Below are positions 30,465 through 38,524 of a stretch of DNA of 42,654 bases, piece after piece. Source of the stretch: CAZKUN01 sp964555935 (GTDB lineage Bacteria > Armatimonadota > Zipacnadia > Zipacnadales > VGFC01); the NCBI GenBank assembly GCA_964555935.1, contig CAZKUN010000054.1, positions 1 to 42,654 of the forward strand. The letters run 5' to 3'. How positions within the stretch are numbered: the first letter of the stretch is position 1; each line of letters begins with the position of its first letter. The notes beneath the pieces are model-generated. The model saw only the letters and a list, made by a program, of their open reading frames with translations, ran no database searches and had not been told where the DNA came from. The position numbers and the translations under genes are program-made.

Positions 30465-32405
30465 CTAACGGTAGTAGATCTCGAGTTCGCCGATGGACGT
30501 AAAACTGGCGTCGCCACCGGGACGGCCGAAGATCCGGATGCCGCCGCAAGTGACTTCGTCGAAGGTCAGCGTCCACCGCGTGTAATCGGCGCGGCCGTCC
30601 TGGTGGTCGGCGAAGTCATACTCAGGTGACAACGATACGTTCGCGCAATCGCGCCACTCGAAGGAGTCGAGGTCAAGGTACTGAGCGGTGAGCGATAGCC
30701 ACCAGCCACCATTGTGAAAGCTCTGGCCCTCGACGTACTCGATGGCATTGGCGCGCGCTGCTTTGGCGAAGCGTATGGCATACCAGTCCTCGGCGGCGGC
30801 GTTCTGACCGTCGAAGCTGTCGTAGTTCTGGTCGACGACAACACCGTCGCGGATGACGCCGATGTCTTTCAGTCCGCCGCCGGTGGGGTGAAGCACGGCG
30901 GCGTCGGGAGACGCGGAGTCGAGAAGGGCGAGGTTCTCATCGGCCCTCTCGTTGGTCGCGATGGGATCGATGACCGATGTCGCAACAGGCGATGAGGACT
31001 GCCAGCCAGATTCGGGAAGCCGGACCTCGACGCGATAGGCCAGCGGCTGCCCGGAGGGCGCCTTGCGATCCTCGCGCGTGACGGACTCGTGGTAACCGGT
31101 GGTGAAGGCGGCGACGCCGTTGGGATGGCGCTCATCGATGCGCATGATACGGTGCTGGCGGCCGGTAGGGATCGGCGTGAACTCGATGACCGGGCCGCGC
31201 TTGCCCACCACGCCGGGCGTGACCTTAACGCGCAGATCCATGTCGACATCTACCCACTGCTCAAGGGTCTTCTCAGGCGCGAATGCCTGGTCCGGCAGCT
31301 CCCACGACTCAGCGTCCGCGCGCCCGGTGATCTCGCCGCCATTGGCCTCGATGATCTCGCGAACGACGCCGGAGCAGGCATCGACGAGACTCGCGAAGTC
31401 GTAGTTCGTGTGGCTGAATTCTTCGTCCTGTACGGCCGGGATGCCATCGGTGTATTGGGACGGGATTCCGTCGTAGCCCATCATGCAACCAAGGACTCCG
31501 GCAGCGTTGGATGGGTTGCAGTCGGCGTCCTGACCGCAACGCGTGGAGATCTCGAGGGTCTTGTCGAAGTCGCCCTCACCGTAGAGCAGGCCGATGGCGA
31601 TGTAGCCGCCGTTGAGCTTGGCGTCGATGTTGAAGAGGTTGCCGCGGCCGCCCGGACAGAGGTCATCCGCGGCCCACTTGTCCTCGAGGAGCTGCCAGCA
31701 CGCGCGCCAGTCGCTCGTATCCGCGTCGTAGCTGGCGACGACATCGCTGATGAGCTGAGCGTACTCGCTCTGGGGTGGGATGCAGGCGAGCCCGGTCGCG
31801 ACGACCGTGCGGACATCATCCTCGAAGAACGCCGCCGAGTACATCCCCGCAACGAACATCCCACCATAGACCCCGTCTCCGTAGTTCATGATATGGCCGA
31901 AGCGATCGCCAAGCTTGAGCATCGCCTGAGGCATGCCGGGCGTGATGATCCCGAAGAGGTCAGCCTCGATCTGGAAGTCGATATCGTCGGCGTGCTGGTT
32001 GTGGTCGGGGTGGCCCGACAGCGGCGGCATGATCCCGTTGCGGCAGTTCTCGCGACCATAGCGGTTGGCGTGCCAGAGGGGATATTCGGAATCGGCGAAG
32101 GCCTTGCCCGCTTGCTCGTTGGTGATGTCGATGCCATGGTCCTCGAGCGCCTGGAGGAATGTCATCTCAACATAGACATCGTCCTGGTAAATGGCGTTGT
32201 GGATGAACTCGGGCTGCCACTCGCGGATGTCGTCCTCCATGATCCGGCCCAGGTACTTGAACTCGTAGACGGAGCCATAGCTCACGCCGATCATCTGACC
32301 CGCCCACGCGCCACGGCACTTGTCTTCGTACTCGGCGAGCGTGAGAGTTGAGGCTGAGACGGAAACGCCAATGAGAACGCTTAAGGCAATCATCACTGCG
32401 CGCAT
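30465..32405 (-). CDS. Exported ADP-ribosylglycohydrolase-fold protein
   Basis: 646 aa. The ATG at 32405 has GAGGAG 8 nt upstream and starts a signal peptide. Residues of about 20-370 are an ADP-ribosyl-glycohydrolase fold: CRGAWAGQMIGVSYG, QDDVYVEMTFLQAL with metal-binding acids, and GQDADCNPSNAAGVLG with the paired Asp. The C-terminal 250 residues form beta-rich modules. The last (about residues 500-646) looks like an F5/8-type or similar carbohydrate-binding domain ending SIGELEIYYR. Export and the appended module argue against action on protein ADP-ribosylation; a glycan or nucleoside substrate is more likely, as inference. Confidence 0.85.
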   Translation of the reverse strand: MRAVMIALSVLIGVSVSASTLTLAEYEDKCRGAWAGQMIGVSYGSVYEFKYLGRIMEDDIREWQPEFIHNAIYQDDVYVEMTFLQALEDHGIDITNEQAGKAFADSEYPLWHANRYGRENCRNGIMPPLSGHPDHNQHADDIDFQIEADLFGIITPGMPQAMLKLGDRFGHIMNYGDGVYGGMFVAGMYSAAFFEDDVRTVVATGLACIPPQSEYAQLISDVVASYDADTSDWRACWQLLEDKWAADDLCPGGRGNLFNIDAKLNGGYIAIGLLYGEGDFDKTLEISTRCGQDADCNPSNAAGVLGCMMGYDGIPSQYTDGIPAVQDEEFSHTNYDFASLVDACSGVVREIIEANGGEITGRADAESWELPDQAFAPEKTLEQWVDVDMDLRVKVTPGVVGKRGPVIEFTPIPTGRQHRIMRIDERHPNGVAAFTTGYHESVTREDRKAPSGQPLAYRVEVRLPESGWQSSSPVATSVIDPIATNERADENLALLDSASPDAAVLHPTGGGLKDIGVIRDGVVVDQNYDSFDGQNAAAEDWYAIRFAKAARANAIEYVEGQSFHNGGWWLSLTAQYLDLDSFEWRDCANVSLSPEYDFADHQDGRADYTRWTLTFDEVTCGGIRIFGRPGGDASFTSIGELEIYYR

Positions 32406-32473
32406 GGGACAAGCTCCTCTCGAATGAGAGGTGATTCGATAGGAGATGGTAGGAGGCCTTCCATGGGGGTTCA

Positions 32474-33010
32474 CTAGGAGGGTGAGGTGAGGACGCGATA
32501 GGTGTCGCGGATGCGGGTGACGTGCCAGGCGATGTTGGCCGTCGAGCAGTCCAGGAGACGGGCGATCTCGGCGGAGGTATGGCCGGCGATGAGCGCGCGC
32601 AGGATAACGGCCTGCCGGTCGGTGAGGCGCTCGAAGAGGCCGGTCAGCAACTGGTTCGTGGCGGCCACGCCGGGCGCGGTCGGCGGATCGGGCTCGTCGC
32701 AGTCATCGGGCATGCCAAGGTGCGGCTGCGACGACTGGCTGGTGATGTGGTTGAGCATCCTCCAGCGGCCGGTTTGGATCAGAAACTGGCGCGGATCGCC
32801 GACATCCAAGCGGAGCTGGGGAATCGCCTCCAGGATGGCGACCCAAGCTTCCTGCTCGAGATCGCCCGGTTCTTCCGCCGAGCGCGACGCGTAGTAGCCG
32901 GCGAGCCGCGCGATGCGTCCGCGCAGGCCCTCGACAACCTTGGCGACGGCCGCGCTCTCGCCGTCGCGCGCTCGCCTCAGCGTCCCGCCGCCGGGCTCAC
33001 CCCTTTCCAT
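32474..33010 (-). CDS. Small sigma-70-family (ECF-like) factor
   Basis: 178 aa from the ATG at 33010, which overlaps the end of the HEAT gene by 14 nt and has GAGGAG inside that gene. Region 2 is visible as DLEQEAWVAILEAI with FLIQTGRWRMLNHI. Region 4 is the C-terminal helix-turn-helix, LTDRQAVILRALIAGHTSAEIARLLDCSTANIAWHV. Region 3 is missing, as in ECF factors. No anti-sigma gene is adjacent. Coupling to a HEAT-repeat protein suggests that protein may be its partner, which is inference. Confidence 0.85.
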   Translation of the reverse strand: MERGEPGGGTLRRARDGESAAVAKVVEGLRGRIARLAGYYASRSAEEPGDLEQEAWVAILEAIPQLRLDVGDPRQFLIQTGRWRMLNHITSQSSQPHLGMPDDCDEPDPPTAPGVAATNQLLTGLFERLTDRQAVILRALIAGHTSAEIARLLDCSTANIAWHVTRIRDTYRVLTSPS

Positions 33011-34853
33011 TGTCGGGCGGCTCCTCTTCGACCATCCGCAGTCGCTCGCGAACCGCGCGCGCAGCCCGCGATGCCCAACGCCTGAACTTGCGGGAGAGCG
33101 CTTCGTTCGCGGCCATGCTCTCAAGCGCTGATGCGGCCTCATCCGTAAACTGGGTGCTCAATCCCCACATGGCGGTGGCGGCGATGTCGGGATCGTTCTC
33201 TTGGGCGAGCTTGAGCAACCCCGGCATGGCGTCAGAGCTTCCGCTCTCGGCGAGCGCGCAACCGGCGATGTAACGGGCCGTGGGGTTGGGATGATCGACG
33301 AGCGGCAGCGCGCACTGAACGCCGACTTCCCCGAGCGCGCCGAGAGCCTTGCCGAGCATCTGGCCCGGCCAGGTCTCCTCGCAGGCGGAGACGCGGGCGG
33401 ACAACTCAGGCAGGACAGCCTCGCCGAGCTTCGCGACGGCCCGGCGGGCCTTGCGGCGCGCCTGGCGGTCGGGGTCTGTGAGGTGGTCGACAAGCGTGGC
33501 GATCGGCGCGACATCGCCAAGACCGCCGGCGAGATCCATCGCCCATCGTCGGACAGAGGGGACGTCGTCGCCCATGGCGCGGCCGGCGGCGGCGCCCATG
33601 TCCTCGGTCGCTAGATCCGGGTGCTTGCCGACAGTGACGCAGAGAGCGAAGAGCGCTGCCTGACGAGCGTGAGGGTTGTCAGACTCTACTGCAGCCAACA
33701 TGCCTCCCAACGCCGGCGCGCCCCACTCAGACAGCACGTGCGCGGCGTTGTCTCGCTGCGCGCGGCTGTCGGATTCCAGCAGCGCCAGCACGGTGTCATG
33801 AGCGACCTGCCGCAGCCCCACCAGTGCTAGCGCCGCCTGCCTTCGGACAGACTGGTGATCGTGGCCGAGGGCCTCAGTCAGTGGGGGGATGCAGTCGGCG
33901 TCGCCGATCCGCCCCAGCCCGTCGGCGGCGAGGCGGGCGAGGATGGCGTGTTCGCTGGCCGAGAGTTCGGACAGCACGGGCACGGCTCGAGGGTCGGCGA
34001 TCCGGCCGAGGGCTTCGACGGCAGGTCGCTGCTGGTGGAACGCCCACGGCTCGGAGAGATCGATGCCCTCGCCCCGAGCTTGAGCGATGAGCTGCTCGAA
34101 GGGGACTTCATGCCCCTCGGCGGCAGCGGACTCGATGAATCCAGGCGCCTCCCAATTCATGGGGATCTCGCCGTCGGCATAGCTGTCGAGCAAGGAACTG
34201 AGGGCGTTCGGTTCGCCCGACTTGGCCAGCGCGACGGCTGCGGCTCGACGAGCCACGCGGTCCTCGCCCTGCGTTGCGTCGAGGAGAACGTCCCGGCCTC
34301 GCTCACCGAGTTGCGCGAGTTCATGAGCGACCGTCTCTGCAACATCCTCATCCGTGAGACAATCGACGGCCGCATCGAAGGCGTTTGCATCGCCGGACAG
34401 GATGAGCAATTTGCCAGCCTCGCGGCGGACGTTTCCATCCTCGTCGTCAAGCGCCGTCCGGGCGACGTCGATCGAATCCCAGGCCTCGAGGCGGCGCAAC
34501 GCGGTGAGGGCGAGGCGTTGGATGCGCGGGCTGTCGCACGAGCAAGCGTCTCGGAGGGCGGGGACGGAGTCGGAGCCGATGTTGATGAGCGCGCCGAGCG
34601 CGGCACGTCGAGCGCGAGCGTAGTCGTCCGCCATCGTCGCGATGAGCTGCGGCACTGCCTCGACGGCGTGGAGGCGGCCGAGGACACGCGCGGCGGTCCT
34701 GCGGACGAAGCGGTTCTCGTGCGCCAGCGCCTCAGTCAGCGCTGGAATGGCCGGCTCGCCAAGCGCCTCGAGTTGCCGGGCGGATTCGCGCGGCCGGGAG
34801 GGTGGATCGGTGGCGAGCTGGGCGATGAGGGCGCGGATGGTGTCAGCTGTCAT
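32997..34853 (-). CDS. HEAT-repeat protein
   Basis: 618 aa. The ATG at 34853 has GGAGG 7 nt upstream. Nearly the whole length is made of about 30-residue helical HEAT/PBS-lyase-type repeats (AIPALTEALAHENRFVRRTAARVLGRL, VPVLSELSASEHAILARLAADGLGRI and similar). There is one less regular segment at about residues 220-275. There is no signal peptide, so it is cytoplasmic. Such solenoids bind proteins or nucleic acids. It is the first gene of a transcript with the sigma factor, and a structured leader with a terminator ends 25 nt before its start codon. Confidence 0.93.
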   Translation of the reverse strand: MTADTIRALIAQLATDPPSRPRESARQLEALGEPAIPALTEALAHENRFVRRTAARVLGRLHAVEAVPQLIATMADDYARARRAALGALINIGSDSVPALRDACSCDSPRIQRLALTALRRLEAWDSIDVARTALDDEDGNVRREAGKLLILSGDANAFDAAVDCLTDEDVAETVAHELAQLGERGRDVLLDATQGEDRVARRAAAVALAKSGEPNALSSLLDSYADGEIPMNWEAPGFIESAAAEGHEVPFEQLIAQARGEGIDLSEPWAFHQQRPAVEALGRIADPRAVPVLSELSASEHAILARLAADGLGRIGDADCIPPLTEALGHDHQSVRRQAALALVGLRQVAHDTVLALLESDSRAQRDNAAHVLSEWGAPALGGMLAAVESDNPHARQAALFALCVTVGKHPDLATEDMGAAAGRAMGDDVPSVRRWAMDLAGGLGDVAPIATLVDHLTDPDRQARRKARRAVAKLGEAVLPELSARVSACEETWPGQMLGKALGALGEVGVQCALPLVDHPNPTARYIAGCALAESGSSDAMPGLLKLAQENDPDIAATAMWGLSTQFTDEAASALESMAANEALSRKFRRWASRAARAVRERLRMVEEEPPDNGKG

Positions 34854-34877
34854 GGGAGTCCTCCGAGTGGGCGGTGG

Positions 34878-34912
34878 AAAACGAGAAAGACCGGCTTCGC
34901 GTGAAGCCGGTC
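34878..34912 (-). terminator. Intrinsic terminator in front of the HEAT gene
   Basis: A perfect 10 bp stem GACCGGCTTC/GAAGCCGGTC (34889-34912) is followed on the minus strand by TTTCTCGTTTT. It would stop transcripts coming from 35238 before they reach the HEAT gene at 34853. Confidence 0.75.
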
Positions 34913-35238
34913 CCTGGGAGCTTCGCAGGCTGTGGGGCACGCTCCGCGCGGTTTGTGCAGGGATCGGAGGTGAGTCCGCGGCCCTGGGGACGCTGCGCGT
35001 CGGGAGCGTTGGTGGGTCGGTTGTGATTGGTGGGCCGGGTCGCCCGCCAGGTGAGGCAAGCGTGGTCTCGCTCATTGAGCGAGCGCCACGAGAGCCTCAT
35101 GGCCAGCGGGCGGTCCCGGCTCACAGGCCCGGCGGCGAGTTGAGGGCGATTTCGGGTCTCGACCCGAGTCCGCCAAACGTCTCGCCGCCTGGCCAAAGCT
35201 AAACGGGAGTCGGGTGACTCCCAGCGAACTGCATTGAC
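34889..35238 (-). ncRNA. Candidate structured RNA or attenuating leader
   Basis: No gene fits in this stretch. It holds a chain of strong stems: GGGAGT/ACTCCC (35205-35222); an extended stem closed by GGCGGCGAG/CTCGCCGCC (35131-35189) with inner GGCG/CGCC and CGGGTC/GACCCG; an 87 nt hairpin at 35034-35120 with six stacked helices totalling about 33 bp; an extended stem closed by GCTCC and CGCG (34941-35007) with inner CAGGG/CCCTG and CGGA/TCCG; and the terminator. A promoter lies at its upstream end. It does not match RNase P, tmRNA, SRP or T-box signatures that I can recognise. Length is about 350 nt. Confidence 0.6.
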
Positions 35239-35244
35239 ACTTAC

Positions 35245-35273
35245 AGTATACATACGGGCGGCCGGAATGCTAA
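35245..35273 (-). promoter_or_regulatory. Promoter of the structured RNA/HEAT/sigma transcript
   Basis: On the minus strand TTAGCA (35268-35273), a 17 nt spacer and TATACT (35245-35250). Transcription should start near 35238. Confidence 0.55.
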
Positions 35274-35298
35274 GGGGCGCGGAGGAAAGAACCGGCCA

Positions 35299-35322
35299 GG
35301 GCACGATTCATCGCGCCCCCAC
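35299..35322. repeat. REP-like hairpin abutting a stop codon
   Basis: GGGCACGA/TCGCGCCC with loop TTCA is followed by CCAC (for CTAC). It directly abuts the stop codon of the Ig-repeat gene. Confidence 0.7.
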
Positions 35323-36510
35323 TCAGTTGTCGACCGTCACGTTGATGCTGTGTGTAGCCGCCTGGCCCACGTTGTCGGTGATGGTTGCCGTTACCGCGTG
35401 CGAGCCGTTCGCGACCTGCGTGGTGTCGAAGCTGACGGAGCCAATTGCGACGGTGATCCGACGAGTCAGGCCTCCGAAGGTGATATCGATGGTCAACGGG
35501 TCCGTCGCCGTGCCAATCACCGTCACCTCCATCGGACCCCGGACATTCTGGCCATCATTGGGCGCGTCGATGAAGATCGTCGGCGCCGCGGGGTTGTCGA
35601 CGGTCACGTTGATGCTGGTGGTTGCCGTTCGACCAACGCCATCGGTGATGGTTGCCGTGATCGCGTGCTGACCGTTGGCCAACTGGGTGGTGTCGAACGT
35701 GACCGTCCCGAAGATCGCGGCGACGGACCGCATCATGCCACCCATCGTGACATCGATGTTGACCGGTGCCGGCGAAGCCGTTCCCTGCACTACCACGTCG
35801 AGCCGCCCCATCACCGTATCCCCATCAGCCGGCGCGTTGATACCGATGGTCGGGGGCGGGGCATTGAAGACCGTTACCATGATGCTGGATTGCGCCGTCC
35901 GCCCAACGCCATCGGTGATCTTCGCGGTGAGCGTGTGATCGCCGTCAGCCACCTGCGTGCTGTCAAGGGTGATCGTCCCGGAAGCCGTGGGGATGGAGTC
36001 TCCCACGCTGTCCATTTCGAACTCGACCGTCACCGGCTGCACGGAGACTCGCCCCGTCACCGTCACGTCGAACATGCCGCTGACCGTGTCGCCGTCCGCC
36101 GGCGCGGTGATGCTGATGGCCAGCGCGGCGGTCGTGTTGTCTACCGTGACCGAGATGCTATCCGACGCCGTGGTCCCATTACCGTCGGTCAAGACGGCCG
36201 TGATCGTATGGTCGCCGTCTGCCAATTGAGTGCTGTCGAAGGTGGTGGAGCCAGTGGCCGAGTTGATCGTCTTGGTGAGGCCGCTGACGGTTATGACCAC
36301 CGTAACTGGGCCCCTGGGCACTGTACCAATGACCCTCACCGTGAACGTCCCCGCCACCGTGCTGCCGTCGCCTGGATTTGCGATGGTCACGGTCGGCTGT
36401 TGCGAGATGGGCGGGGTGTTATTGTGGAACCCTCCGGTACTGAACCATGAGCAGCCACCAAGAGTCAGCAGACCCATGAACGCCATTGCCAACTTCAGTG
36501 ATCGAGTCAT
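35323..36510 (-). CDS. Lipoprotein with four Ig-like repeats
   Basis: 395 aa. The ATG at 36510 has GGAGG about 10 nt upstream. A lipoprotein signal ends with the lipobox LGGC (Cys20). The mature part has four tandem repeats of about 85-90 residues. Each starts with an I-x-x-P-x-D-G-x-x-V or NPGDGSTV stretch, has the core LADGDHTITA-like turn, and ends SI-V-VTVDN. These are bacterial Ig-like beta sandwiches, usually surface adhesins or spacers. There is no catalytic domain. Neighbouring repeats are very similar, which suggests recent internal duplication. Confidence 0.9.
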   Translation of the reverse strand: MTRSLKLAMAFMGLLTLGGCSWFSTGGFHNNTPPISQQPTVTIANPGDGSTVAGTFTVRVIGTVPRGPVTVVITVSGLTKTINSATGSTTFDSTQLADGDHTITAVLTDGNGTTASDSISVTVDNTTAALAISITAPADGDTVSGMFDVTVTGRVSVQPVTVEFEMDSVGDSIPTASGTITLDSTQVADGDHTLTAKITDGVGRTAQSSIMVTVFNAPPPTIGINAPADGDTVMGRLDVVVQGTASPAPVNIDVTMGGMMRSVAAIFGTVTFDTTQLANGQHAITATITDGVGRTATTSINVTVDNPAAPTIFIDAPNDGQNVRGPMEVTVIGTATDPLTIDITFGGLTRRITVAIGSVSFDTTQVANGSHAVTATITDNVGQAATHSINVTVDN

Positions 36511-36674
36511 CGGGGATCGCCTCCGTTGCGATTCTCTGCGGGCGCGGCGGCAGTTCTCTGCGTAGGAGGAATACCTGCGTGTGAAGGTTAGAACACGGCT
36601 CCCCCACGCCCGGCCTCCGTCGCAGTCGATAGGACCCAGTGGCCTACGGGCGCCCTCGCGGGCCGCACGACGGC

Positions 36675-36698
36675 GTCGGATCTGGAGATCCAACCTAC
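36675..36698. repeat. REP-like hairpin ending CTAC
   Basis: GTCGGATCT/AGATCCAAC with loop GG is followed by CTAC. It is the same unit as in the T-box leader at 22234, with one stem change. Confidence 0.75.
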
Positions 36699-36713
36699 GA
36701 ACCGCATGAGGCA

Positions 36714-36737
36714 GGGCGCGATGAATCGCTCCTCTAC
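36714..36737. repeat. REP-like element ending CTAC, forms a stop codon
   Basis: GGGCGCGA, loop TGAA and a decayed second arm are followed by CTAC. Read on the minus strand, the GTAG supplies the TAG stop (36734-36736) of the GH84 gene. Confidence 0.7.
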
Positions 36738-38449
36738 GGTTGCTCGGCGAGCCAGGCGGCGTCGGCTTCAAGGATGGCTCGCGCGGGCGCGTGGTCATCG
36801 GGGAAGGCGGTCGCGAAGCGGGTGGCAAGAGATTGGATGCGCTGGGCGAACTGAGCGGCCTCTTTCGGATCGGTTGAGAGGCGGCCGAATTCGGTGCGGA
36901 CGGGGTTCATCCCCGTGCCACCACCGTAGATGAGCATCCCCGGATAGGCCTCGACGAGGTCGGCCAACGCTCGGCGCTGCTTCTTCCCCGAGGCGAGGTG
37001 AGCGATCGCCTGGCCGATTGAGCGCGCGGGATCGTACGCCGATGGGTTGTAGGCGTAATCCGCGCAGGTGAGCAGCGGAATGCGGTTGGCCTGATTCTGT
37101 TTGCAGAGCGGGTTGCTCATGTAGCCGTCGATGACCTCGCACAGGTCCGCGTCGCGCCCGGTGACGGGGCCGAGGTGGAGCGTCGGCGCGTTGTCATTGA
37201 CCGGGTAGTTGTCCCATAGGATGAGCCGGTGGTCGACGATCTCGCGGTAGCTCTCGGCGGCGGCGCGGGTGATCTTGGGCGTGACGACCGCGTCGCCCGT
37301 CCAGAAGACGTAGACATCCGGGTGCATCTCGCGGGCGAGGGATTCGAGATAGGCGCGGTGGTCGGGCGAGGTGCCGTCGCCCCAATACGGCACGGGCACC
37401 ATCGTGAGCTGCGCCTCGGGATCGTTGGCCCGGAGCCTCTCCAGGAACCAGTTGATGAGATCGGCGTGCTCGGAACCACCGGCCGCCGCGCCGCGATCGC
37501 CCCAGCTCACGTCATCGATGGATATGTTGAACCACTTCACCCCCTGCTGCTGCGCCCACTCAAACCGCTGCCAGAAGGCCTCGCGGTCGGTCATGCTGCG
37601 CGGGTCCATCGGGCGCGGCGACGCAAGCTGAGGATGGGCGGCGAAGCAGTAGGTAATGCCATGCTCGCGGCATGATTCGATGACCTGGATCAGGCCGGCT
37701 TTCAACTCATCTGACATCGGCGTCCACCACTCGTTGACCCAGTGCGGCCGGAAGTCAAACAGCGACCCGTAGCAGTTCATCAGGAAGTTCATCTGGTATT
37801 CGGCGAGGACGGGGATCTCAGCCAGATACTGCTCGGGCGTCCACATCCAGCCCTTGGTTCCGCGGAGCTTGAAGCCCGGCTCGGAGCCTTCAGCGAGGGG
37901 CTCGGGGAATGGTCGGAGCTTCTTCGGGAGGCGAACAGAAAGAGGCATCGTCGCCTGCAGGCGCGGGGCCCTGTAACTTCGGTCGGCGATGGTCGCTCGG
38001 GCGACCATAAACCACGGCGGCATGCCCCCCTTGCCCTCCGCGTGCGTGTTCTCGATGAGCAACTCGTTGCCGCCGACTTTCAGCGTGCCGGACGGGATCT
38101 CGAAGCGGAGCGACTGCCACCCCGGCGCGTCGCTGAAAGTGCTCTCACCCTCAAAGAGCGTGGCATCGTTCAGGCTGATACGGATGGCGCACTTGGACGC
38201 GTAGTCATCATCAACCGCGGTGAGGAACAGGAACATCGGCGCGCGCGGGAGCCGGGCAAGCGTGAACTCGCCGCTCAGCGACGACTGCTCGCCGGTCGGC
38301 TGGGCGTAGACCCAGTTCGTATCGTCGATGCCGTGTTGGTGCGATCCGTATATACTGGCGGCGCCGCCGGTCAGGTCGGAGCCGCTGAGATCGACGATGG
38401 GCTCGGCGGAGGCGGATGTGAGTCCGATGGCGGCGATGAGAGTCAGCAT
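36734..38449 (-). CDS. GH84-type beta-N-acetylglucosaminidase
   Basis: 571 aa. A signal peptide ends near ASAEP. Residues of about 20-160 form a beta-sandwich (jelly-roll) module. The catalytic barrel follows: RGTKGWMWTPEQY, LNCYGSLFD-like residues, FNISIDDVSW with the paired catalytic Asp, and the family hallmark ILWDNYPVND. The C-terminal part is helical. The enzyme would remove terminal GlcNAc by substrate-assisted catalysis outside the cytoplasm. No clear ribosome site is seen before the ATG. It is the last gene of a minus-strand glycan cluster, 75 nt after the large glycosidase-like gene. Confidence 0.88.
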   Translation of the reverse strand: MLTLIAAIGLTSASAEPIVDLSGSDLTGGAASIYGSHQHGIDDTNWVYAQPTGEQSSLSGEFTLARLPRAPMFLFLTAVDDDYASKCAIRISLNDATLFEGESTFSDAPGWQSLRFEIPSGTLKVGGNELLIENTHAEGKGGMPPWFMVARATIADRSYRAPRLQATMPLSVRLPKKLRPFPEPLAEGSEPGFKLRGTKGWMWTPEQYLAEIPVLAEYQMNFLMNCYGSLFDFRPHWVNEWWTPMSDELKAGLIQVIESCREHGITYCFAAHPQLASPRPMDPRSMTDREAFWQRFEWAQQQGVKWFNISIDDVSWGDRGAAAGGSEHADLINWFLERLRANDPEAQLTMVPVPYWGDGTSPDHRAYLESLAREMHPDVYVFWTGDAVVTPKITRAAAESYREIVDHRLILWDNYPVNDNAPTLHLGPVTGRDADLCEVIDGYMSNPLCKQNQANRIPLLTCADYAYNPSAYDPARSIGQAIAHLASGKKQRRALADLVEAYPGMLIYGGGTGMNPVRTEFGRLSTDPKEAAQFAQRIQSLATRFATAFPDDHAPARAILEADAAWLAEQP

Positions 38450-38524
38450 GGGAGAGCAAGTTGGGCATGGCGACAGGAAAGGCCTGCAACGAAGGACGCT
38501 AGCGCCGGATGGGAGCGGACAGCG

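Noticed and set aside
34878..35238. Second T-box or another known riboswitch
   Set aside because: No TGGNACCGCG motif or AGTA/AGAGAG pair, and no aptamer core that I recognise.
35234..35239. Plus-strand -35 box TTGACA
   Set aside because: No acceptable -10 box lies 16-18 nt downstream (the sequence is GC-rich), whereas the minus strand has a well-spaced pair covering the same stretch.
34854..35322. RNase P RNA, tmRNA or SRP RNA
   Set aside because: Length and folding invited the idea, but I found no GAAAGTCC, no tmRNA tag or tRNA-like end, and no GGAAGGAAGCAGCC-type SRP loop on either strand.
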